Assembly: GCA_003565775.1 (NCBI GenBank)
Contig: PXAT01000127.1
Span: 1-64,000, forward strand
Direction: 5' to 3'
Source of the DNA: Ectothiorhodospiraceae bacterium
GTDB taxonomy: Bacteria; Pseudomonadota; Gammaproteobacteria; Nitrococcales; Aquisalimonadaceae
DNA length: 64,000 nucleotides
The translations under genes and the position numbers were made by a program. Shown here piece after piece: positions 55,214 through 61,468 of the stretch (its first letter is position 1; the number at the start of each line of letters is the position of its first letter). A model generated the notes under the pieces. The model was not told where the DNA came from, did not search any database, and saw only the letters and a list, made by a program, of their open reading frames with translations.

Positions 55214-55849
55214 ATGCCACTGACTCGCAGTAAAAGCCCCACACGCTCGCCGCTTCAGGAGCGTCGGGAGAGCGGCCGTGGCGTTGCTGAACTGATCGCG
55301 CAATTGCAGTCCGACGACGCCATGCAGCGGCGGCGTGCCGCGCGGGATCTCGGTGGTTGCGTTGACGCCTTGCCGGCGCTGGAGCACGCGTTGGCACGGG
55401 AGACGGTGACGGCAACACGCCAGACCATGCTGACCGCGCTGATGAGCATGGATGACGAGCGGGTCGCGACCATGCTCCTGCCCATGCTGCGTTCGGACGA
55501 TGTGGCCCTGCGCAACGATGTCATCGAAGTGTTGCAGTCCCTGCCTGGCCTCGTTGCCCCGCACATGTCGAGTCTGCTGGAGGACGAGGATTCCGACGTC
55601 CGGATCTTTGCTGTGAATATCCTGGAATCGCTGCGGCACCCCGACGTGCCGCGCTGGTTGCAGGCGGTCATCGAGCATGACGAGCACGTCAACGTCTGCG
55701 CGGCGGCGGTGGACGTGCTCACCGACGTCGGTGACGTCAGCGCGCTGCCGGCCCTCGACCGGTTGCCGCAGCGGTTTCCGGATCATCCGTTCATCCATTT
55801 CGCCGCAAACATGGCGGCAGAGGGCATTCGTCGTGGCGACGATGCCTGA
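55214..55849 (+). CDS. HEAT-repeat protein of the chemosensory operon
   Basis: This 211-residue helical protein has about four HEAT-like repeats (for example MQRRRAARDLGG, LLEDEDSDVRIFAVNILESL and HVNVCAAAVDVLTDVG). It has no membrane segment or known catalytic residues. GAGGAG is 8 bases upstream of the ATG. HEAT proteins occur in some alternative-function chemosensory clusters, probably as scaffolds. Its place between cheB and cheR suggests interaction with these enzymes or the receptor. Confidence 0.85.
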   Translation: MPLTRSKSPTRSPLQERRESGRGVAELIAQLQSDDAMQRRRAARDLGGCVDALPALEHALARETVTATRQTMLTALMSMDDERVATMLLPMLRSDDVALRNDVIEVLQSLPGLVAPHMSSLLEDEDSDVRIFAVNILESLRHPDVPRWLQAVIEHDEHVNVCAAAVDVLTDVGDVSALPALDRLPQRFPDHPFIHFAANMAAEGIRRGDDA

Positions 55850-56717
55850 CCGGATCGACGAGCAACAGCCGAAGGTGGACGGACGTCTGAGTGACGCCGA
55901 TTTCCGCACGTTCCGCGAATTCTACTACCGGAAAACCGGCAACTGGTTCGACGACAACAAGCGCTACTTCGTCGACAAGCGGCTGCTCGAACGCATCAGG
56001 GAGAGCGGGGCGGAGAGCTTTCGGGCCTATTTCACGAGCCTGCGATTCGAGGCATCCGGCCGCGAGCTGCAGATGCTGACCAATCTGATGACGGTCAACG
56101 AGACCTATTTCTATCGCGAAGATTATCAGCTGCGCTGTCTGGTCGCCGATATCCTGCCGCAGGTACTTCGCCACCGCAGTCGCACGGGACCGATCCGGAT
56201 CTGGTCCTTGCCGTGCTCCACCGGTGAGGAACCCTATTCGCTGGCGATCTACCTGCTCGAGCACTGGCCCGACATCGAGCATGTGGATGTGGAAATCGTC
56301 GGCTCCGATATCGATACCGTGGCCCTGGAGAAGGCCCGTGCGGGGCGCTACGGCCGCCGTTCCCTGAACGGTCTGCCGGACGCCGTGCGTGAGCGCTATT
56401 TCGAGCCGGACGGCCCGCAGCATCACCGTCTGGTGGACTGGCTCCGCGACGCGATCACCTTTACGCGGGTGAACATCGCCGATGTCCGCGATACCCGTGC
56501 CTATCGGGATTTCGACGTCATTTTCTGCCGCAATCTTCTGATCTATTTCGACGAGGCGTCGCGGCGCAAGGCAGCAGAGCAGTTGTTCGATGCGCTGCGA
56601 CCGGGCGGCTTCATCTGTCTCGGGCATTCCGAGTTCATGAGCCGCATTTCGCCGCTGTTCACGCCGCGGCGCTTTACCGACGCCATCGTCTACCAGCGAC
56701 CGGAGAACACACGATGA
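55842..56717 (+). CDS. cheR: CheR, receptor methyltransferase (island)
   Basis: CheR methylates receptor glutamates with S-adenosylmethionine. The 291 residues start MPDRIDEQQPKVDG; a GTG three codons earlier (55833) has a better-spaced AGAGGG and is an alternative. Conserved segments are LTNLMTVNETYFYREDYQLR, the SAM loop WSLPCSTGEEPYSLAIYLLE, SDIDTVALEKARAGRYGRRS and VIFCRNLLIYFDEASRRKAA. The start overlaps the HEAT gene by eight bases. Confidence 0.95.
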   Translation: MPDRIDEQQPKVDGRLSDADFRTFREFYYRKTGNWFDDNKRYFVDKRLLERIRESGAESFRAYFTSLRFEASGRELQMLTNLMTVNETYFYREDYQLRCLVADILPQVLRHRSRTGPIRIWSLPCSTGEEPYSLAIYLLEHWPDIEHVDVEIVGSDIDTVALEKARAGRYGRRSLNGLPDAVRERYFEPDGPQHHRLVDWLRDAITFTRVNIADVRDTRAYRDFDVIFCRNLLIYFDEASRRKAAEQLFDALRPGGFICLGHSEFMSRISPLFTPRRFTDAIVYQRPENTR

Positions 56718-57085
56718 ACAAGGCCCTCGTCATTGACGACGCACGCACCGTGCGCCAGTACCACCGCGAACTGCTGGAAAGCGTCGGCTATGCCGTGCAC
56801 GAAGCGTTCAATGGCATCGAAGCTCTGGAGATCTGCGGTGCCGAGACCTTCGATCTGCTGGTGGTGGACGTCAACATGCCGAAGCTGAACGGATACGACT
56901 TCCTGCAGAGTTACAGGGAGCGCGACGACGGTCATGCGGTCGCGATCATGGTGACCACCGAAGCACGTCCGGATGACGCCCTGCAGGCCATGCAGGCGGG
57001 CGCCAATCTGCACCTGGTCAAGCCGGTGAATCCGGAAACCCTCAAGCAACTGGCCCAGCTGCTGCGCGCGGAGGAGGCGGCATGA
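56714..57085 (+). CDS. CheY-like response regulator next to CheA (island)
   Basis: This is a 123-residue receiver (MNKALVIDDARTVRQYHREL) with Asp in LVVDVNMPKLNG, Thr in MVTTEARP and Lys in LVKPVNPETL. It lies between cheR and cheA with four-base overlaps on both sides. It is the presumed direct target of the island CheA. Confidence 0.94.
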   Translation: MNKALVIDDARTVRQYHRELLESVGYAVHEAFNGIEALEICGAETFDLLVVDVNMPKLNGYDFLQSYRERDDGHAVAIMVTTEARPDDALQAMQAGANLHLVKPVNPETLKQLAQLLRAEEAA

Positions 57086-59772
57086 ACGCGTTGATGGAGC
57101 AATTCATTCAGGAAACCCGCGAGCTGATGGAGGATGCGGCGCAGGGGTTGCTGACGCTGGAGAAAACGCCGCAGGACCCGGACGCACTGGGTCGGGTCTT
57201 CCGCGCCCTGCACAGCACCAAGGGCGCCTCCGGGCTGTTCGATCTGGATCCGATGACCAACATGATCCATCTGGCCGAGGACCTGCTGGATCGTGCCCGG
57301 GACGATCAGGTGGTGCTGACCCCGGAACATGTGGATGTCCTTCTGGATGTTCTGGACCAGGTCAGTCACTGGATCGACGCACTGGAGACAGACGAGTCGC
57401 TGCCAGCGGATGCAGAGGCGCGCTCCCGCGAGTTGCAGGAGCGGTTGCAGGACGGTCCGTCCGGAGACGCTGCCTGGGGAGCGGAGTTGCCGCAGGCGGA
57501 ATCGGCGTCGGCGCAAGCGGCGGTCGACTGGCTGGAGACGGTTCCGGACCGCGACCGTCGAGCGCTGGTTGCAGCGGCTCTGGCGGAAAACCGGGATCTG
57601 CTGGCGATCAGCTATACGCCCGAGCCGGGCTGTTTCTTCGTCGGCGACGATCCGATTCTGACCGTGCGGGACTATCGGGACCTCCACTGGCTGGATGTGC
57701 GCGGCCCGGAACAATGGGAAACCGACGAGGCATTCGACCCGTTCTCCTGTCAGTTGGAGTTCCGGATTCTTGCCCTCGGCAGCGCGGATGAGGCGACCGC
57801 GCACTTCGACTACGTCAGCGAGCAGGTCCGTATCGAGTCATTGAGCACGGACAGCCTCGCGTTCGCCGCCGGGCAGCGCGGTGCGGAGTCTCTGTGTGAG
57901 CCGTTTACCGAGCAGCTTCCGGGATGGTTGGCGGACGATCGGATGGACGACCTGGACCGCGCGGCCACGCGCCTACAGGACATGCTGTCGCCGGAGCTGC
58001 TGGAGAGTTCGGCGGTGGGCTGGCTGCGGCTTGCCGTCGCCCATGGGCGGCGTGACTGGCTGCAGCATTTCGCGGCAATCCTGCAGCCGGATCTGACCAC
58101 TGACGCATCGGTCCCGGCGGCCGCAGTCGCGCCGACGACGGCGGCGGATGGCGGCACGACCGTCCCGAAGGCGGCCGCCGCCCCCGTGCCGGCCACGGAG
58201 GAAGAGCCGGCCGGCACCGACCCGGTGCTGTTGCTCAGCAACCAGGGCGAACGGGCCGCGGAGCTGGTGGCCGCGCTCCAGCAGGCGCAGCAGCAGATGC
58301 TGAACCTGCCGGCCGAGTCCGGCGTCTGGCCGCAACGGGTCCGTTCCGCGATTCGCGTCATCGCCTGCTGCCTGCGGGCCATGGACGACCGCCCGGCCCT
58401 CGAGGCGTTGCCGGAACTGGAACAGCGCCTGCTGGAGGCGCGTTCCGGCAAACCCCTCACCGCATTCCTGCAGCAAGCCGACAATCCGGCGCGGCCTGCC
58501 GAGGCCGCGCCGTCGGGGGACGACGATACCGACGATGCTCCGGGCAGTGCCGCGGCCGCCGTCATGCCCCGCACGAAGAGCTTCCGGGTCGACGCCGCCA
58601 ACGTGGATCTGCTCGGTGATCTGGTCGGGGAACTGGTGGTCGCGAAGAACAGCTTTCCCTATCTGGCTCAGCGTGCCGAACACGACTTCGGCGTGCGCGA
58701 GTTGGCACGCCTGCTGAAGGAACAGTTCAGCGTCATCAGCCGGATCGCCCAGGACATGCAGGGTGCGGTCATGAACATCCAGATGTTGCCGGTGCAACAG
58801 GTCTTCCAGCGCTTCCCGCGTCTGGTGCGTGATCTGGCCCGGCGCCTCGGCAAGGACGTGGAGCTGACCCTCTCGGGTGAACAGACCGAAGCCGACAAGA
58901 CGGTGCTGGAAGTCCTGGCGGAGCCGCTGACCCACATGGTGCGCAACAGCCTTGATCACGGCCTGGAAACACCGGAGGAACGGGCAGCGGCCGGTAAACC
59001 CGCAACCGGGACTCTGGCGCTCCGCGCCCGGCACGAGGGCGAACAGGTCGTGGTCGAGCTGGAGGATGACGGGCGTGGACTGGATCTGGACGCGATCCGG
59101 CGGAAGGCGTACCAGCGCGGCCTGATCTCGGAGCAGGATCTGGAGAGCATGCCCGACCAGGAGGCCATGCAGCTGATTTTCGCTCCGGGCTTCTCCACCC
59201 GCGAGGCCGTTTCCGAGACCTCCGGTCGCGGTGTCGGCATGGATGTGGTGCGCAGTACCGTCGTGCAGCACGGTGGACAGGTCACCCTGGACAGCACGGC
59301 CGGGCAGGGCACCAGGGTCCGCCTGGCAATGCCGATGACCATGGCGGTGTCCTATGTCATGGGCGTCGAGGCCAACGGGCAGCTGTTCGGTGTCTCCATG
59401 GATAACGTGGTGGAAACCGTCCGCGTGCCCACGTCCTCGATCCAGCAGGTGAAGCAGCAGGAGGCCATCGTGCTGCGTGACAAGACGATTCCGCTGCGCC
59501 GGCTGCATACCTTGCTGCGGCTCGACGCCGCGGACGGCAACGAGCGGCAGCAGGCCATCGACGCCATGTACGACACGCCGCAGACCGCGATCCTGGTCGT
59601 GCGTCACCAGGGTGAGCACGTGGGGCTGGTGGTGGACGATTTCCAGGAAGGCCTGGACGTCATCGTCAAGCCGTTGGACGGCGTGCTGACCGCCATTCGC
59701 GCCTATGCCGGCACTGCCTTGCTGGGTGATGGCCGGGTCCTGCTGGTGCTGAATCTGAAGGAGCTGCTGTAA
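57082..59772 (+). CDS. cheA: CheA, chemosensory histidine kinase (island)
   Basis: This 896-residue CheA has P1 with His44 in RALHSTKGASGLF. A large middle region (about 150-480) follows. Its first part (about 170-265) has GCFFVGDDPI, WLDVRGPEQW and FDPFSCQLEFRIL, which looks like a folded domain conserved in some CheA proteins; I cannot name it. P3 follows (VDAANVDLLGDLVGELVV), then P4 (HMVRNSLDHGLETP, EDDGRGLDLD, SGRGVGMDVVRS) and P5. It is longer than the flagellar CheA and has a different linker. It overlaps the next gene by one base (TAATG). Confidence 0.95.
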   Translation: MNALMEQFIQETRELMEDAAQGLLTLEKTPQDPDALGRVFRALHSTKGASGLFDLDPMTNMIHLAEDLLDRARDDQVVLTPEHVDVLLDVLDQVSHWIDALETDESLPADAEARSRELQERLQDGPSGDAAWGAELPQAESASAQAAVDWLETVPDRDRRALVAAALAENRDLLAISYTPEPGCFFVGDDPILTVRDYRDLHWLDVRGPEQWETDEAFDPFSCQLEFRILALGSADEATAHFDYVSEQVRIESLSTDSLAFAAGQRGAESLCEPFTEQLPGWLADDRMDDLDRAATRLQDMLSPELLESSAVGWLRLAVAHGRRDWLQHFAAILQPDLTTDASVPAAAVAPTTAADGGTTVPKAAAAPVPATEEEPAGTDPVLLLSNQGERAAELVAALQQAQQQMLNLPAESGVWPQRVRSAIRVIACCLRAMDDRPALEALPELEQRLLEARSGKPLTAFLQQADNPARPAEAAPSGDDDTDDAPGSAAAAVMPRTKSFRVDAANVDLLGDLVGELVVAKNSFPYLAQRAEHDFGVRELARLLKEQFSVISRIAQDMQGAVMNIQMLPVQQVFQRFPRLVRDLARRLGKDVELTLSGEQTEADKTVLEVLAEPLTHMVRNSLDHGLETPEERAAAGKPATGTLALRARHEGEQVVVELEDDGRGLDLDAIRRKAYQRGLISEQDLESMPDQEAMQLIFAPGFSTREAVSETSGRGVGMDVVRSTVVQHGGQVTLDSTAGQGTRVRLAMPMTMAVSYVMGVEANGQLFGVSMDNVVETVRVPTSSIQQVKQQEAIVLRDKTIPLRRLHTLLRLDAADGNERQQAIDAMYDTPQTAILVVRHQGEHVGLVVDDFQEGLDVIVKPLDGVLTAIRAYAGTALLGDGRVLLVLNLKELL

Positions 59773-60026
59773 TGCCGATCGTGAAGAAGAAGACCGTTCT
59801 GCAACTGGAAGGGCATTGCACCGTGGAGGAGGCGGAGGATCTGCTGCAGTGGCTCGACGCCAACCCCCGCGGTCGGTTGAATCTGCGGGCGTGTACACAT
59901 TGCCATACCGCGATTATCCAGGTGCTGATGGCGCGCCGACCTCTGGTTTCCGCCGAGCCGGATGATCCGTTTCTGCGCCGTCAGATCCTGCCCCTGATCC
60001 GCCATGCCGAGGATCAGGCGAGCTAG
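59772..60026 (+). CDS. Small STAS-like protein with CxxCH motif
   Basis: This 84-residue protein starts at the ATG overlapping the cheA stop by one base. The pattern VLQLEGHCTVEEAEDLLQWL then RLNLRACTHCHTAIIQVLMA resembles a STAS fold in which the usual phosphoserine region is replaced by CTHCHTA. It is probably an adaptor of the island array or a CheA partner. The closely spaced Cys and His could bind metal. The family is uncertain. Confidence 0.7.
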   Translation: MPIVKKKTVLQLEGHCTVEEAEDLLQWLDANPRGRLNLRACTHCHTAIIQVLMARRPLVSAEPDDPFLRRQILPLIRHAEDQAS

Positions 60027-60806
60027 ATGGGCAATGCGGCGGTCATCGTTGTCTGCAACCGCAAGGGTGGCAGCGGCAAGACCACCACGGCGGTGAATCT
60101 GGCCGCCGAGCAGGCGGCTGCCGGACGCCGGACACTACTGGTGGATCTCGATACCCAGGGCCATGCCGCCCTCGGGCTGGGAATCAAGCCGAATCGGGAG
60201 ACACCGACCGTGCACGGACTGCTGGCTGCCGGCCAGGCCAATCTGGTCCCGGCCATCGCCACCGGTCTGACCCATGGCGTGGACTGTCTGCCGGCGGATA
60301 CCCGGCGCCAGGCGGAATTGCCGGAGCACGCCGCCCCGGTTCTGCGCCAGGCGCTGGCCGCACTCGGTGAACTGGGTTACGACAGCATCATCATCGATAC
60401 CCCGCCCACCGCCGGCGTCGCTCTAAACGGCGCGCTGGCCACGGCACACGCGGCCCTGATTCCCCTGCAACCTCACCACCTCGCGGCCGAGGGTGTGCAA
60501 CAGCTGGTGCAATTGATCTTTCGCATCGGCATGCAGGAAAACAGTCAATTGCAGTTCACGGCCTTGCTGCCGGTGATGCGGGATCCGAGGATCCGGCTGC
60601 AGCGGGACACCCTTGAGCAGATGGAGCGGCAGTTCGGCAGCGAGCGCCTGTTGCGCGGGATCCGGGTCGACATTCGCCTGGCCGAGGCCTTCGCTCACGG
60701 CAAACCGGTCCGAGCCTATCGTCCCAGGAGTCGCGGTGCGATGGATTACGCATTGCTCCACGCGCAGCTCACGGCGCTCTGGCCGGCTCTTTTCCGCCGG
60801 CCCTGA
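60027..60806 (+). CDS. Second ParA-family ATPase (PpfA-like, island)
   Basis: This 259-residue ParA has the deviant Walker A RKGGSGKTTTAVNLAA, A' LLVDLDTQGHAALGLG and Walker B IIIDTPPTAG. It directly follows the STAS-like gene. No parB is present. It resembles in context PpfA of Rhodobacter sphaeroides, a ParA that spaces soluble chemoreceptor clusters along the nucleoid with the receptor TlpT acting as a ParB-like stimulator. Here the receptor is also soluble and has a basic N-terminus. It is distinct from the ParC gene at 21230. Confidence 0.88.
   Translation: MGNAAVIVVCNRKGGSGKTTTAVNLAAEQAAAGRRTLLVDLDTQGHAALGLGIKPNRETPTVHGLLAAGQANLVPAIATGLTHGVDCLPADTRRQAELPEHAAPVLRQALAALGELGYDSIIIDTPPTAGVALNGALATAHAALIPLQPHHLAAEGVQQLVQLIFRIGMQENSQLQFTALLPVMRDPRIRLQRDTLEQMERQFGSERLLRGIRVDIRLAEAFAHGKPVRAYRPRSRGAMDYALLHAQLTALWPALFRRP
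60781..60802 (+). terminator. Possible hairpin at the end of the island operon
   Basis: GGCCGGC and GCCGGCC pair around an 8-base loop within the last codons of the ParA gene. No T-run follows, so termination is uncertain. Confidence 0.3.
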
Positions 60807-60831
60807 GCCGACCCGGGGTGCGCCGATCGGC

Positions 60832-60840
60832 TGGTACACT
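60832..60840 (+). promoter_or_regulatory. Possible extended -10 promoter for the phosphatase gene
   Basis: TGGTACACT reads as an extended -10 (TGnTACACT) 42 bases before the GTG start. No good -35 was seen. Confidence 0.35.
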
Positions 60841-60882
60841 GACGCCTTTCGATTTTTATCACCGTCGAACAGGAGGACGCGC

Positions 60883-61374
60883 GTGGCCGATCAGGATCTG
60901 GTGAAGGTGTTATTCGTCTGCATGGGCAATATCTGTCGCTCACCCACGGCGGAAGGCGTGTTCCGTCAGCGGGTACGTGATGCCGGCCTCGATCACCGGA
61001 TCGAGACCGACTCGGCCGGCACCCACAGTTATCACATCGGCAAGGCACCTGATCCGCGTTCCCAGGAAGAAGCGCGGAGTCGCGGCATTGATCTGAGCGA
61101 TATCCGCAGTCGGCGTATTGCGGCCAGCGATTTCGGCTATTTCGACTGGGTTCTGGCCATGGATCGCGACAATCTCGAGATCCTCATGGCGGAATGCCCC
61201 GGGGCCGAGCAGAGCAAGCTCCATCTGTTTCTCGGATTCGCCCGCGGGCGTCCGGAACAGGAGGTTCCGGATCCCTATTACGGTGGCGAGAGAGGCTTCG
61301 TGCAAGTCTTTGATCTGATCAGTGATGCGGCTGACGGCCTGCTGGAGACCATTCGCCGGCAGCACCGCCTCTAA
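60883..61374 (+). CDS. Low-molecular-weight protein-tyrosine phosphatase
   Basis: This 163-residue phosphatase starts at GTG with AGGAGG six bases upstream. The P-loop VCMGNICRSP (CX5RS) lies near residues 12-21. The general-acid Asp is in VPDPYYGG, and the sequence GTHSYHIGKAPDPRSQEEA is typical. It shares the kdsB-ptp-rne neighbourhood in Pseudomonas, where it is separated from rne only by murB; murB is absent here. A function in exopolysaccharide or envelope regulation is possible but unproven. Confidence 0.95.
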   Translation: MADQDLVKVLFVCMGNICRSPTAEGVFRQRVRDAGLDHRIETDSAGTHSYHIGKAPDPRSQEEARSRGIDLSDIRSRRIAASDFGYFDWVLAMDRDNLEILMAECPGAEQSKLHLFLGFARGRPEQEVPDPYYGGERGFVQVFDLISDAADGLLETIRRQHRL

Positions 61375-61403
61375 TCGGCCGACGGCACCGCCAGGGCCTT
61401 ACC

Positions 61404-61451
61404 GAAAAACCAACGGCGCAGTCGCGGAAGCGGCTGCGCCGTTGGTTTTTC
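61404..61451. terminator. Strong bidirectional intrinsic terminator
   Basis: GAAAAACCAACGGCGCAG (61404-61421) and its exact reverse complement (61434-61451) form an 18-bp stem with a 12-base loop. Poly-A on one side and poly-T on the other make it work in both directions. It separates the convergent phosphatase and rne genes. Confidence 0.93.
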
Positions 61452-61468
61452 TGAAAGCACGAGGGGTC

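Noticed and set aside
36339-60882. Island as a recent mobile element
   Set aside because: No integrase, transposase, tRNA gene or flanking direct repeats were seen, and base composition is like the neighbours.
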